A stretch of 64,000 bases of DNA from Blochmannia endosymbiont of Camponotus sp. C-003 (GCF_023585685.1 NZ_CP097764.1:682001-746000); one strand, 5' to 3'; counted from the stretch's first letter, positions 30,621 to 41,521 are shown. Numbers and translations: made by a program. The notes: generated by a model not told the origin, from the sequence alone.

Positions 30621-31214
30621 TCATACACATAAATAACTATGTATTCCATCGAGTAACATTTGAGTAGAAATCATTACTAATAACAAACCCATTAACCTTT
30701 CCAATGCACCAATACCTTTACTACCCAATAAACGCGAAAATATATTAGACAACATCAAGATCAACATAGATAATCCCCAAGCCACAATTAATGCCAAAAT
30801 TAAAAAATTAGTTTTTTGGGGATATTGATGAGACAATAATAACAACGTTGCTAGAATTGAAGGACCCGCGACTAAAGGAATAGCAAGGGGTACTAAAAAA
30901 GGTTCTTCTCCATCTAAAGACCCAGTAGCATTGCCTTCTTCTGAAGGAAATATCATTTTTATGGCAATTAAAAACAACACGATACCTCCGGATATTGAAA
31001 CTGTTTCAGTATGTAAATTGAGAAATATTAAAATATATTCACCAACGAATAAAAATCCTAACATTAGTAATAAAGCGATTACCATCTCTCTAATTATTAT
31101 AACTTGACGTCGTTTTGGTTCTAAATCTTTTAATATGGACATAAAAATTGGTAAATTTCCGATAGGATCCATGATTAAAAACAATAAAACTGTAGCTGAT
31201 ATCATTTCATTCAT
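30621..31214 (-). CDS. yhgN: MarC-family inner-membrane protein YhgN
   Basis: Six-helix membrane protein of the MarC/UPF0056 family, function unknown. The ATG at 31214 gives MNEMISATVLLFLIMDPIGN, closely matching E. coli YhgN, and a length of 197 aa, identical to it. Conserved blocks include LIMDPIGNLPIFMSIL, EEPFLVPLAIPLVAGPSILATLLLLSHQ and ALERLMGLLLV. An upstream in-frame codon at 31295 would add 27 residues not found in relatives. It is divergent from asd, as in E. coli. Retention in a small genome suggests a useful but unidentified transport role. Confidence 0.93.
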   Translation of the reverse strand: MNEMISATVLLFLIMDPIGNLPIFMSILKDLEPKRRQVIIIREMVIALLLMLGFLFVGEYILIFLNLHTETVSISGGIVLFLIAIKMIFPSEEGNATGSLDGEEPFLVPLAIPLVAGPSILATLLLLSHQYPQKTNFLILALIVAWGLSMLILMLSNIFSRLLGSKGIGALERLMGLLLVMISTQMLLDGIHSYLCV

Positions 31215-31448
31215 TATTATTTTCCCAAAAGTTATTTGCGTTTTATGTACACCGCGCTTTTTATAGCGTAAATTATAAATATTAATTATAAACATAATTA
31301 CAATATATTACTTATAATACATGCATGACATAGTATGTATGTGTAATTTTTTCATATAATATGCAGTGTATTATATGAAAATGTTCAGTATTTTATACTA
31401 CTTGAGATGCATATATTTTGATACTTAATAATAACTGTGAGATTGACA

Positions 31449-32555
31449 ATGAAAAATGTTGGGTTTATTGGATGGAGAGGAATGGTAGGTTCAGTATTAA
31501 TGAATCGTATGAAAGAAAAAGATGATTTTAACCATTTTCACTCAATATTTCTCTCTACATCTCAAATAGGAGAACATGCTCCAAATATTCAAGGATCACA
31601 AGAATTATTTTTACAAGATGCTTATAACGCCGATCTACTTAATTCTTTAGATATTATTATTACATGTCAAGGCAGCACGTACAGTAAAATTATGTATCCA
31701 AAATTAAGAAAAATAGGATGGACAGGGTATTGGATTGATAGCGCTTCATTTTTAAGAATGCATGATGATGCAATTATTGTGTTAGATCCTGTTAATCAAA
31801 GATTAATAGAACAAGGTATAAATAACGGCATCAAAACATTTGTAGGTGGTAATTGTACTGTAAGCTTAATGTTGATGTCTCTAGGTGGATTATTTGCTCA
31901 TAATTTGATCGAATGGATCTTCACATCTACTTATCAAGCGGCTTCTGGATGTGGAGCGCTTGCCATGCGTGAGCTATTAATACAAATGGGTCAAATATAC
32001 AATATAGTGACTGATTTATTAACACCTCCTTCAACAGCTATTCTAGATATTGAACATATAATCACTAAGTTTAGTAAAACTAATTCCTTGTTAGTAGATT
32101 GTTTTAAAGTTCCTTTAGTAGGCAACGTTATTCCTTGGATCGGTGATTATATGTTCAATGGTCAAACTCAAGAAGAATGGAAAGGTCAATCAGAAACTAA
32201 TAAAATTCTCAATACTTCTAAAATCATAACAGTAGACAGCCTATGTGTACGTGTAGGTGCATTACGTTGTCATAGCCAAGCATTTGTTATAAAACTAAAA
32301 AAAGATATTCGTTTAATAGAAATAGAAGAATTACTCCGATCTCATAATAAATGGGTAGAAGTTATCTCAAACGATGTTACGCAATCATTAGAAAAATTAA
32401 ATCCTGTTATGGTGTCCGGAACACTTAAAATACCTATTGGCCGGCTAAGGAAACTGCATGCAGGCAACCAATATATTTCAGCTTTTAGCGTAGGTGACCA
32501 ATTACTTTGGGGCGCCGCTGAACCATTACGCAGGATGTTACGTCAATTATTATAA
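31449..32555 (+). CDS. asd: Aspartate-semialdehyde dehydrogenase
   Basis: NADPH enzyme reducing aspartyl phosphate to aspartate semialdehyde, the branch point to lysine/diaminopimelate, threonine and methionine. From the ATG at 31449 ([15 protein letters not shown], as in E. coli) it is 368 aa against 367. The catalytic cysteine is in GGNCTVS (Cys136). [14 protein letters not shown] and the C-terminal [13 protein letters not shown] are conserved. Around residue 170, [14 protein letters not shown] replaces E. coli QAASGGGARHMREL, a local divergence. It supplies ilvA with threonine carbon and dapF with diaminopimelate. Confidence 0.96.
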   Translation: MKNVGFIGWRGMVGSVLMNRMKEKDDFNHFHSIFLSTSQIGEHAPNIQGSQELFLQDAYNADLLNSLDIIITCQGSTYSKIMYPKLRKIGWTGYWIDSASFLRMHDDAIIVLDPVNQRLIEQGINNGIKTFVGGNCTVSLMLMSLGGLFAHNLIEWIFTSTYQAASGCGALAMRELLIQMGQIYNIVTDLLTPPSTAILDIEHIITKFSKTNSLLVDCFKVPLVGNVIPWIGDYMFNGQTQEEWKGQSETNKILNTSKIITVDSLCVRVGALRCHSQAFVIKLKKDIRLIEIEELLRSHNKWVEVISNDVTQSLEKLNPVMVSGTLKIPIGRLRKLHAGNQYISAFSVGDQLLWGAAEPLRRMLRQLL

Positions 32556-32716
32556 TTTTTATTTATTCTTACAAAATTAAATTTACAAATATATAATTAA
32601 AATAAGAAAGTAAATAGTACATACAAATACCAAAAACTATCAATAAACTAATTGATAGATGCACCTATAGTTCTATCTTATTAAGAATATTTTTTATTAA
32701 AATAAAAATAAAATAT

Positions 32717-33307
32717 TTAATAAAAAGAGTGCGTTCCACGTTGATGCTGCGTTGTATCTAATACCCCTTTTAATTCTGGAAAAAGTTTCTTTAAGGTAGT
32801 TTCAATTCCTTCTTTTATGGTATAGCTAGCCATTGTACAGCCATTACATCCCCCGTAAAATTTAATAACAGCTAATAGATCTTCGGTAATACGTATTAAA
32901 GATACACTGCCTCCATGTAGCTCTAACTGAGGATTAATCTGAAATTGCAATACACGTCTCACTCGCTCTTCCAATGAATCATCGTTCATCTTGTTGTTTG
33001 TATTATTGAATTCTTTAGTAGCGTTAGGAGCTTTAATAGTAAGTTGAGAATCTAATGAATTCATCATTACATCAATTTTCGCAGATTTAAGAAAAAATGC
33101 ATATACTTGATCAATGCGTACAGAAAAAAACTTAAGATCAATAACTATATCGCTGGATTTAAATTCTTCTGGCGGACAAAAACAAACACCACATTCTGCA
33201 TGAACTGTACCTGGATGAACTACAAACACTCGTATTTGAGTTCCTGGTTTTTTATCCACTAGCAATTTAACAAAATGTTTTTGAGCAATTGGGGTTATAT
33301 AAATCAT
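32717..33307 (-). CDS. nfuA: Fe-S biogenesis protein NfuA
   Basis: Carrier that receives 4Fe-4S clusters and passes them to targets such as aconitase and lipoyl synthase. The 196-residue protein has the two domains of E. coli NfuA (191): a degenerate A-type domain with TQIRVFV and AECGVCFCPPEE, and a C-terminal Nfu domain with GGCNGCTM, the cluster-binding CxxC. The conserved end PELKGVLDTTQHQRGTHSFY matches closely. The A-type domain shows CGVCFC where E. coli has CGVSYC, giving one extra cysteine. It points leftward towards asd. Confidence 0.95.
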   Translation of the reverse strand: MIYITPIAQKHFVKLLVDKKPGTQIRVFVVHPGTVHAECGVCFCPPEEFKSSDIVIDLKFFSVRIDQVYAFFLKSAKIDVMMNSLDSQLTIKAPNATKEFNNTNNKMNDDSLEERVRRVLQFQINPQLELHGGSVSLIRITEDLLAVIKFYGGCNGCTMASYTIKEGIETTLKKLFPELKGVLDTTQHQRGTHSFY

Positions 33308-34737
33308 ATGATATGATACCTAATTATTTTAAAGATATAATAATCCATAGTATATCGCGTATATACGCATAAACTGTATTTTATACACCTTCAATATATA
33401 TATTATTATTTTTATGTGTTTGATTTACAAATTCATATTACACAGTTGTGTTTATGCGCATAAATTAAAAAATCCATTAACTATATTAGTGATATTTCAA
33501 AGTTATTATAACAAATTCATTCCAACATATAAATAATATAAAACTTAAAATAAATATAATACAACATATTTTATATATCTTAGTACTTTAAAAATTTGAT
33601 CTCTATTGACAGCAAATTAATTATTATATTTTTTTCAAAAAAATTAACAAAAAATGTTTTAAAAAATAAAATATATAATACAAAAAACCAAAAATTGTAT
33701 CTTGTATAAATAATTATTAATTCATACAAATATCATATTTTAATAACAGATATTTACGAATAATTAAATCCACGAATAGATAGTTATGATATCTACGTCT
33801 AATCTATAAAACACCTTTATCATGTAAAGATATACAGTGTAAAAATTTGAATAACAATCATTTATTTTTCTGACAGCAACAATTAATTCTAATAAAATAT
33901 TTTATAATACTACTAATCACAAATTAATAAAAGTTTAAAGAATCTTAATATTAAATTTTTAATTTTTTATCATTAAAAATCTAATGAGACCTTTCTTTCT
34001 TTTTCAATTAGACTAGTATTGCTCATGATTAAGAAACCTATAGCTCAATATTTATCAAAATAATTTATAATCATAATAATTAATACGACCAACTTCATAC
34101 ATACATTGCATATATGTATTCCAAATTCTCAACATACTACATTAGTATAAATTTTAAAACGGGATAACTTATAATTTTATATTATTTAATGAAAGAAATA
34201 CATGATTTTAATTATATAAGTATAACAGTGATTAATTATCAATTATGGATAAATGTCAATGTAAAAATGAGGTAAAAACTATAATACACAATGTTTTAAA
34301 CCAATTCTTTATCTCTTATAAATAAAAACATTCTGTATCCTAAAACAATAAAATGTTATAAATCACTAATTTTAAACATAATTACATTGTATCAAAAACA
34401 CTTCATCTATATAAAACTTAAATTAATTTCTGTACCCGTATGTGATCGTATTCATTGATCCATTATTAAATTTATTCTGCTCTATAAGAATAAATAAGTT
34501 TCTGAGTTGTATCTGGATAAAGATTTGTACTACAATAATAACATGTTGTCATGTGCTGAGAATAAATAGTATTATTGTAATCGTTTATATATATTATATA
34601 TTGGACGTATATTTATAAAAATACGATGATTTGAACGCTTCATATTTTTATATCTGTGCATTTATCGATCAGTTAGATCCTTCATATAAAGTGATGAAAC
34701 GTATAAAATGAAGAAATCATTTTCATATCATAATAAT
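33308..34737. other. Gene-free spacer between nfuA and aroK
   Basis: 1.4 kb, extremely AT-rich, with no supported gene on either strand. E. coli has gntX, bioH and, beyond, the hof/mrcA genes before aroK. No fragments were recognisable. The divergent promoters of nfuA and aroK must lie here. An in-frame ATG at 34708 (10 codons before the chosen aroK start) could make the aroK product longer. Confidence 0.55.
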
Positions 34738-35274
34738 ATGTTTAAAAAAAATAATGTTTTTTTAATTGGCCCTATGGGAGCTGGAAAAAGTACCATTGGG
34801 CGTCAACTAGCAAGTCAATTAAATATGGAATTTTTTGATTCTGATCAAGAAATTGAGACTCGTACCGGAGCAAATATTAGTTGGGTCTTTGACGTAGAAG
34901 GAGAAGCTAAATTTCGTGATCGTGAAGAAAAAATCATCGATGAATTAACGAAAAAACAGGGAATTGTATTAGCTACTGGAGGTGGTTCTGTCAAGTCTTA
35001 CATAACACGAAATAATCTTTCCGATCGTGGATTAGTAGTATACTTACAAACAACTATTGACAAACAATTAATGCGAACACAACATGATAAAAGGCGTCCA
35101 TTGCTAAAATCACCATCGGTGTCAAAAAATACTCGCGCATTATTAGAAGTGTTAGCAAAAGAGCGTAATCCGCTATACGAAGAAATTGCAGATATAAGCA
35201 TCTCTACTAACGAACAAAATATCAGGAGTGTTGTTAATAAAATTATTGCTCTTCGCGCCCAAAGTGGTATATGA
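34738..35274 (+). CDS. aroK: Shikimate kinase I
   Basis: Phosphorylates shikimate with ATP in the chorismate pathway. The P-loop GPMGAGKST is at residues 11-19, followed by [15 protein letters not shown] and the GGGSV loop, then the lid RRPLL and [11 protein letters not shown]. From the ATG at 34738, [12 protein letters not shown] matches the spacing of E. coli MAEKRNIFLVGP, giving 178 aa. An in-frame ATG at 34708 would add 10 residues; neither start has a strong ribosome site. It stops with TGA and is followed by aroB after 54 bases, the E. coli operon order. Confidence 0.94.
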   Translation: MFKKNNVFLIGPMGAGKSTIGRQLASQLNMEFFDSDQEIETRTGANISWVFDVEGEAKFRDREEKIIDELTKKQGIVLATGGGSVKSYITRNNLSDRGLVVYLQTTIDKQLMRTQHDKRRPLLKSPSVSKNTRALLEVLAKERNPLYEEIADISISTNEQNIRSVVNKIIALRAQSGI

Positions 35275-35328
35275 CGTTCATTATTATCAATTAATCATTG
35301 TAATATTAAAAGTTTTCACGATTTTATT

Positions 35329-36426
35329 ATGGAAAAAATTATCATAAAATTACAAACAAGAAGCTATCCAGTGATTATTGCGGACAAATTGTTTAATAAT
35401 TTTTCATCCTGTTGGCCATTAAATGTTGGGGATACAGTAGTTGTAATTACCAATGATCGAGTAGCACCTATTTATTTAAATATATTATCTAATTTATTGA
35501 TCAAATCAGGGATCAATACTGATCAACTAATTTTGCCAGACGGTGAACAAAATAAATCTCTAACTACATTAGACACAATATTCACTAAATTACTGAAAAA
35601 AAATTATGATCGCAGTACAATACTTATTGCTCTTGGTGGAGGTGTCATTGGAGATATAACTGGATTTGCAGCTGCAATATACCAACGTGGCATACGTTTT
35701 ATTCAAGTTCCAACAACATTACTTGCGCAAGTAGATGCATCCATCGGAGGGAAAACTGGTATTAATCATACACTTGGTAAAAATATGATTGGGGCTTTTC
35801 ATCAACCTATTGCAGTTATGATTAATCTAGACGTCTTGAGTACGTTGACGACGAAAGAGTTTTCTTCTGGGTTATCTGAAATCATTAAGTACGCCATAGC
35901 TCTTGATTCTAGATTTTTTAGTTGGCTAGAATCCCATTTAGATGATTTGTTAATTTTACACTTGCCATCTTTAGTATACTGTATTCGTCGTTGTTGTGAA
36001 TTAAAAGCATCTATAATTACAATTGATGAACGAGATCAGGATATTAGAAGTATTTTAAATCTTGGTCATACCTACGGCCATGCCATTGAATCATACTTAG
36101 GTTATTCACAATGGTCTCACGGAGAGTCTATAGCCGCAGGTATCATGATGGCAGTAAATACTGCATTGCGTTTAAATCAATTTAATTTTAGTGACGCAAG
36201 ACGTATAAAAATATTATTAACGCGAGCAGGTTTACCCGTTCGCGGCCCAAAAGAAATGACATCAGAAAACTATTTGGAATATATGACGCGCGACAAAAAA
36301 TCAACATCAGGACAGATCAACTTAGTTTTACCTGTTTCTATAGGCAACGTAAAAACCGTCTCTAACGTAAACCATGAGTTAGTGTCTTTATCCATTGAAG
36401 ATACTAACACTAATAACTGTATTTAG
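35329..36426 (+). CDS. aroB: 3-Dehydroquinate synthase
   Basis: NAD- and metal-dependent enzyme cyclising DAHP to dehydroquinate, second step of the shikimate pathway. The 365 aa match E. coli AroB (362). Visible are the NAD-binding GGGVIGDITGFAA, VPTTLLAQVDASIGGKTGIN, KNMIGAFHQP, and the metal-ligand stretch NLGHTYGHAIE and SHGES. damX and dam, next in E. coli, are missing, so GATC methylation and Dam-directed strand discrimination are likely absent unless encoded elsewhere. Confidence 0.96.
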   Translation: MEKIIIKLQTRSYPVIIADKLFNNFSSCWPLNVGDTVVVITNDRVAPIYLNILSNLLIKSGINTDQLILPDGEQNKSLTTLDTIFTKLLKKNYDRSTILIALGGGVIGDITGFAAAIYQRGIRFIQVPTTLLAQVDASIGGKTGINHTLGKNMIGAFHQPIAVMINLDVLSTLTTKEFSSGLSEIIKYAIALDSRFFSWLESHLDDLLILHLPSLVYCIRRCCELKASIITIDERDQDIRSILNLGHTYGHAIESYLGYSQWSHGESIAAGIMMAVNTALRLNQFNFSDARRIKILLTRAGLPVRGPKEMTSENYLEYMTRDKKSTSGQINLVLPVSIGNVKTVSNVNHELVSLSIEDTNTNNCI

Positions 36427-36810
36427 TGATTAAAAGTATTAAAATTGAATATGATCAATATATGAATAATATCGACATATATGTTATTTTTTTATAGTGC
36501 AACTCAATTCAATAATCATCAACAGTAACATTTAATTAGGTTCTTTATTCTAAATTATGTTTGGGATCCATGTATACATTATACGATATAAAAATATTAG
36601 TAATCTACACCTACAGTTAATTGCTCCCATACACAAACTATATAAAATCTAAATCCTTGTTGGCAACAATTCTGTCTTGATAGATTTACGAAAATTAAAA
36701 TATTTTTATGTACAATATCGCAATATCATCCTCCAATTTATCTGACTATTTGATTGATTAAATTAAAATAAAAAACTATTGTATAGGATACCATCTTTAA
36801 TGGAAATTAC
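36427..36810. other. Gene-free spacer where damX and dam lie in E. coli
   Basis: 384 bases without a supported gene or recognisable methylase motif such as DPPY. damX and dam have been deleted. Confidence 0.55.
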
Positions 36811-37479
36811 ATGAAACGTTTCTTAATAGCTCCATCTATTTTGTCAGCTAATTTTTCTAAATTAGGAGAAGATATTACCAATGTGATATCTGCTGGAGCA
36901 GATATTTTACATTTTGATGTTATGGACAATCATTACGTTCCTAATTTAAGCCTAGGATCTATGGTGTTACGGTCACTACGTAATTACGGCATTAATATCC
37001 CTATCGATGTACATTTAATGGCCAAACCAATAGATCGATTAATTTCGGATTTCGCTGCTGTTGGAGCAAATTATATTAGTTTTCATCCAGAAGCAACAGA
37101 ACATATTGATCGATCACTACAATTGATTAAAGAATACGGATGTAAAGCGGGATTAGTTTTAAATCCTAGTACTACCCTTAACTGTCTGGAATACGTAATG
37201 CATAAAATAGACCTAATTGTATTAATGTCAGTCAATCCTGGTTTTAGCGGACAACTATTTATTCCTATGATTTTAAATAAAATACGTCAAACACGTCAAT
37301 TCATAGATAATTCCAATTATGATATTGATCTAGCAGTAGATGGAGGCATTAATATAAAAAACATACATTCAATTTTAAAAGCCGGAGCAAACACGTTTGT
37401 TATAGGGTCAGCCATCTTTGGATCTTCAAATTATTACAAGGTTATGCATGATTTTCGATCTGTTTTGAGAAATCAATAA
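36811..37479 (+). CDS. rpe: Ribulose-phosphate 3-epimerase
   Basis: Metal-dependent TIM-barrel epimerase interconverting ribulose 5-phosphate and xylulose 5-phosphate in the pentose phosphate pathway. The 222 aa match E. coli Rpe (225). Conserved are [21 protein letters not shown] (catalytic Asp), [16 protein letters not shown] and [11 protein letters not shown] (second catalytic Asp). The ATG gives MKRFLIAPS like E. coli MKQYLIAPS. gph, between rpe and trpS in E. coli, is absent. Confidence 0.97.
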   Translation: MKRFLIAPSILSANFSKLGEDITNVISAGADILHFDVMDNHYVPNLSLGSMVLRSLRNYGINIPIDVHLMAKPIDRLISDFAAVGANYISFHPEATEHIDRSLQLIKEYGCKAGLVLNPSTTLNCLEYVMHKIDLIVLMSVNPGFSGQLFIPMILNKIRQTRQFIDNSNYDIDLAVDGGINIKNIHSILKAGANTFVIGSAIFGSSNYYKVMHDFRSVLRNQ

Positions 37480-37716
37480 CGAAAGATGTTTAGTATTTTA
37501 TTCGTAGATAAATAATTAAAGGCAACATTATATGTTGTTACCATAGTTTTCTATGTAAAAAAAAATTATTTAATGTATTATTTATTTATTTTATAAAATA
37601 ATTCTATTTTTAAGTTATGTAATTTAATAATCATACAAATTACATGTTTTTATTATGCAACCTTACAATAATAACATTTTATTTGTTTTATTATAAACAC
37701 TATGGAACATATCTGT

Positions 37717-38715
37717 ATGAATAAACCAATTTTATTTAGTGGGGCTCAACCATCAGGTAAACTTACTATCGGTAATTATATCGGAGCGATACGTCAGTGG
37801 GTTAAAATGCAGTACGATTATCAATGTATCTACTGTATAGTAGATTTACATGCAATTACAAATCGGCATAATTTACACCAATTATACGAAACATCATTAG
37901 ATACATTAGCTTTATATTTGGCATGCGGCATTGACCCTAATAACAGTATAATATTTATTTAGTCTCATGTTCCAGAACATAGTCAATTAAATTGGTTATT
38001 AAATTGTTATACGTACTTTGGAGAACTAAATCGTATGACCCAGTTTAAAGAAAAATTAAAACAACAAAAAGAAAATCTTAATATCGGGCTATTTAACTAT
38101 CCAGTATTAATGGCGTCAGATATTTTATTATATCAAACTAATTTAGTTCCAGTTGGTTTTGACCAGAAACAACATTTAGAATTAACACGTAACATTGCCG
38201 AACGTTTTAATCATGCATACGGAAGAATTTTCGTTATTCCAGAAATATTTATTCCTACACGTGGTTCTCGTATTATGTCTTTATTAGAACCAAATAAAAA
38301 AATGTCCAAATCAGATAGTAGACCTGGTAATACGATTACTCTTTTAGACGATATTAATATAGTATCAAGAAAAATTGAACACGCTGTTACCGATACTGAT
38401 GAACCCCCCATGATTAAATATGATCCTGTTAACAAACCGGGTATTTCTAATTTATTAGAAATACTTTCTGGAATAAGTGATCAAACTATTATGTGTTTAG
38501 AAGAGGTTTTTAAAGACAAAACGTATTCCCAGTTAAAAAATGAAATTATTAAATCAGTATCATCGATGTTAAAAAAATTACAAAGTCGTTATTATACTGA
38601 ACGTGTTAACGAAGACAAATTACGTAATATATTATATGTAGGAGCAAAAAAAGCACAAAAAAGAGCTAATGCTACTTTAAACAAAGTGTATAAAGCAATA
38701 GGATTGAGAAATTAA
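37717..38715 (+). CDS. trpS: Tryptophanyl-tRNA synthetase, one in-frame stop
   Basis: Class I synthetase charging tRNA-Trp. Two in-frame pieces together give a complete protein of 332 codons (E. coli 334). The first piece contains [15 protein letters not shown], with the TIGN signature. A TAG at 37960-37962 stands at codon 82, where E. coli has glutamine in IFVQSHVPEH; CAG to TAG is one transition. Reading resumes directly as [11 protein letters not shown], and the KMSKS loop is intact in KKMSKSDS. The ATG at 37717 (MNKPILFSG) matches E. coli MTKPIVFSG. Since tRNA-Trp is present and no second copy is seen, the gene must work if the cell lives, so read error, variant or amber readthrough should be considered. 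Confidence 0.92.
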
Positions 38716-39125
38716 TTAAAATAATCAATTTAAAATTATCATATTAATAACGGCAATATGTATATTTGTTAAAATTTATCAAAATACACATGTAACAATA
38801 TCTTCATCAGATTATTAATTTCATAAATTAATATCTATTACAGAACACACAAATTAATCATCCATACTAATTTTGGTTATTGAAAATAAATAAAAAATTT
38901 AATGTACCAATTACAACTGTATTTAATTTATATTATTTATATGTAAATAAATTGTATTTTATGTATTCATTATTATTACCTTTAACGCAATAAATATAAA
39001 ATACATTTTTGAGTACTATTGTTTACTTAATGATTAACTTAATCTGTAAGACCATGATCTGAAACTTTTAACTACATGACCATGACATAATTAAACCTAT
39101 TATTACATCTAATTATAGAACTATA
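38716..39125. other. Gene-free spacer between trpS and pabA
   Basis: 410 AT-rich bases with no supported gene. In E. coli the cysG-nir, ppiA and fic genes lie between these loci. Confidence 0.5.
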
Positions 39126-39707
39126 ATGAATAAGATCCTTATCATTGATAATTATGATTCTTTCACTTGGAATCTTTATCAATACTTTAGAGAAATGGGC
39201 GGTATCGTGGAAGTTAGAAGAAACGATTCTTTAAATACTACAGATATCGATCAATTATCTCCCGAACGTTTGGTAATTTCTCCTGGACCTGGTACGCCAG
39301 ACAACGCGGGTGTTTCCTTAGATGCAATTTATTATTTTCATAAAAAAATACCCATCCTTGGGGTATGTCTTGGACATCAAGCTATAGCTCAGTTTTTCGG
39401 AGCTAAATTAAAATATGCACAAAAAGTAATGCACGGTAAAATTTCTTTAATTCATCATAATGGGAACGGAATATTTAATGAGGTAACACAACCTTTAAAT
39501 GTAGTTCGATATCACTCCCTAGTAATAGATCCAAACACTATGCCATCATGTTTAGAAATAACTGCATGGAACAAAGTTGATGATAAATGTATCGAAATCA
39601 TGGGTATTCGCCATTGTAATCTATTCGTGGAAGGTGTGCAATTTCACCCAGAAAGTATCTTAAGTGAACAAGGATATCAGATATTAAACAATTTCATGAA
39701 GTATTAA
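39126..39707 (+). CDS. pabA: Aminodeoxychorismate synthase glutaminase subunit
   Basis: Class I glutamine amidotransferase feeding ammonia to PabB for 4-amino-4-deoxychorismate, precursor of folate. The 193 aa match E. coli PabA (187). The oxyanion PGPGTP, the nucleophile in GVCLGHQ (Cys81) and the His/Glu pair in VQFHPES are present, with [15 protein letters not shown] at the start. TrpG of tryptophan synthesis is very similar and could share the function. Position between trpS and the str operon supports PabA. It consumes chorismate from the aroK/aroB pathway. Confidence 0.93.
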   Translation: MNKILIIDNYDSFTWNLYQYFREMGGIVEVRRNDSLNTTDIDQLSPERLVISPGPGTPDNAGVSLDAIYYFHKKIPILGVCLGHQAIAQFFGAKLKYAQKVMHGKISLIHHNGNGIFNEVTQPLNVVRYHSLVIDPNTMPSCLEITAWNKVDDKCIEIMGIRHCNLFVEGVQFHPESILSEQGYQILNNFMKY

Positions 39708-39839
39708 CTTCATAATATTTTTTCAAATTTGTTAAAAACTTAAATGTGATTGTTGTTATTTGCAGTAATTATAAATCATGATGCTACACTCCAAAAACAT
39801 ATTTAGTATATTTGATAAATAAAAATAAATGTTTATCTT

Positions 39840-39878
39840 CATACATTCATCTTATTTTTAAAATAAGATGAATGTATG
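39840..39878 (+). terminator. 19-bp hairpin after pabA
   Basis: Perfect inverted repeat with arms at 39840-39858 and 39860-39878 around a single T, containing an internal TTTTT run. It lies 130 bases after the pabA stop. Likely a terminator or 3'-end-stabilising structure. Confidence 0.6.
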
Positions 39879-40082
39879 ACTTTTATACTAATCTTTAGTG
39901 TAACTTATTTAATGAAATATTAAAAATTGTCCTTCATTTAAAATTGAATTCAATCATACACTGCATATACATTTTATAATTAGTTTATTTATTAAAATTT
40001 CAAATTAATTATGCTATTTCCTTCACTAATGAAAAATATAAATCAATCGATTGTATCTAATATATGCATAGATAACAGTAAT

Positions 40083-40134
40083 TTTAATATAATATACAAT
40101 ACATAATGTTTAATATAAAATACAATACATAATT
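40083..40134. repeat. 26-bp tandem duplication
   Basis: Two abutting 26-base copies (40083-40108 and 40109-40134) differ at two positions, so this is a fairly recent duplication in non-coding DNA. Confidence 0.9.
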
Positions 40135-40334
40135 TTTCATTTTATGATCTGAATACAAAAATTTATACAAACAATATATTTTTAAAATATGTTGAAGATT
40201 ATAGTCATATTAATCTTTAGACACAAAATATGCCATAAATAACTTATAATTCAATTTATAAACAATTATATTGATTATAAATTATACAATGATACTCCAA
40301 ATTAAAAATACTATAACTCATCTGAGTTAAATAA

Positions 40335-40493
40335 TAAAAAAAATTTTTTAATTTTAATTACATAATTGTACCATTTTAATACGTAATTACAACTGATTAT
40401 CAAAACAGTTGCGATGTTAACACTAAAAATCACAAAATATAAATAATTAAAATTAAAAAATTTTTTTATCATTTCCTAATACACATAGGAAAT
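40335..40493. repeat. Nested inverted repeats
   Basis: An outer pair of about 25-base arms (40335-40360 and 40444-40469, one A indel) encloses CAACTG/CAGTTG (40390-40395 and 40106-offset partner 40406-40411). Immediately after comes an 8-bp hairpin ATTTCCTA/TAGGAAAT (40471-40478 and 40486-40493). The outer arms are low-complexity A/T, but the second hairpin is not. Confidence 0.65.
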
Positions 40494-40860
40494 ACTTTCA
40501 ATTCATAATCTGTCAATATATATATTTACAATATTTCAGTTCTAATATTATAAAATATTTAAATTGTATTCACCTACAATAAATATATCATTATATTTAA
40601 ATGATTAAATTTCAAAATATTGAAATGTCTCGTGCATCTTCATCATAAACTAAAAAATTTTTAAAAAATATAAATCTGTTAAATCATTGATGCAAAATGC
40701 ATTATGCCACATTTTATATTCATAAAATGAATATTATTCAAATATTTAAATTTGTATATTTAGATATGTATATTTAAATGTATATACTCAAAAATTAATA
40801 AAATCATACAGTAATCGTAATTATATAAAACATAAAATTATCTTATAATAGGTATAAACT

Positions 40861-40935
40861 ATGAAATCATTTTTTGTTAAATTCATTTTATTCATTTCTA
40901 TTATTTCTCTTGCTCTTACCGGTATTATCTGTTAA
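40861..40935 (+). CDS. Possible signal-peptide-like remnant (24 aa)
   Basis: ATG frame of 24 codons, MKSFFVKFILFISIISLALT and four more residues ending in Cys, then TAA. It looks like a secretion signal: two lysines, a hydrophobic core and a small-residue end. In this map position E. coli has fkpA, whose signal begins MKSLFKVTLL, so it may be the first codons of a decayed exported protein. A chance frame cannot be excluded. Confidence 0.25.
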   Translation: MKSFFVKFILFISIISLALTGIIC

Positions 40936-41131
40936 TCTGATAAAAGAAGTTTAGGAAATGTTAGGGTGATTTATTCCTAAAATCTGATGAATATTACATA
41001 TTAATATGCTTTGCCACAATTATTTACATTTCTATAAATTTTTAAAAATGTGATTAATTACCGAATATGTTGTTATTACGATATAACTAAATAAACAAGG
41101 TAAAAACACAATGCTATGTCTGGCCCACAAC

Positions 41132-41143
41132 TGTTCTTTAACA
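41132..41143 (+). promoter_or_regulatory. boxA-like antitermination element
   Basis: TGTTCTTTAACA differs at one base from the E. coli boxA core TGCTCTTTAACA and equals the core of the boxA in this window's own 16S-23S spacer. It lies about 380 bases before rpsL. It may recruit NusB/S10 for the long ribosomal-RNA polymerase cluster, but it may also be chance. Confidence 0.35.
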
Positions 41144-41521
41144 TAAAATACAGTATTATTATTTACAACACTACTTTGTTACAAATACCATATAGTATGG
41201 TCAATGATGTTATATTTATTAAATAGTCATCTTCTCATGTTCCTAAAATAGGGAAAATTTTATTAAAATACTCGTTTTTAATAGTTATTTATAAAAAGAT
41301 GAATACATTAACATCGTTTTTGTTTATGCAGTGTGTGTTCTTAACCAAACTTAGTGGATAATCATACCACTTCTTGCTATGATTTTTATTGAACTACAAT
41401 TCACTAACAATAGTATCGTTGTTTGTTATTAAAGCTATAGGAAGGAATAACAACAAATAAAAATCAATACACATATATTTATTTGAGGTATAGTTTTATC
41501 AAAAAAGTGGAGATTTTAATA

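Larger units (their letters stand above)
39708..41521. other. Long gene-free region before the ribosomal cluster
   Basis: 1.8 kb, the longest region without an established gene. It contains a 19-bp hairpin after pabA, a 26-bp tandem duplication, nested inverted repeats at 40335-40493, a 24-codon hydrophobic frame at 40861, and a boxA-like element at 41132 (each listed separately). In E. coli this interval to rpsL holds crp, kef, slyX, fkpA and tusDCB; none is intact. The promoter of the large downstream cluster should lie near its end. Confidence 0.55.

Noticed and set aside
33308..34737. Search for bioH, gntX or small RNA in the spacer before aroK
   Set aside because: No frame or structure stood out from the AT background.
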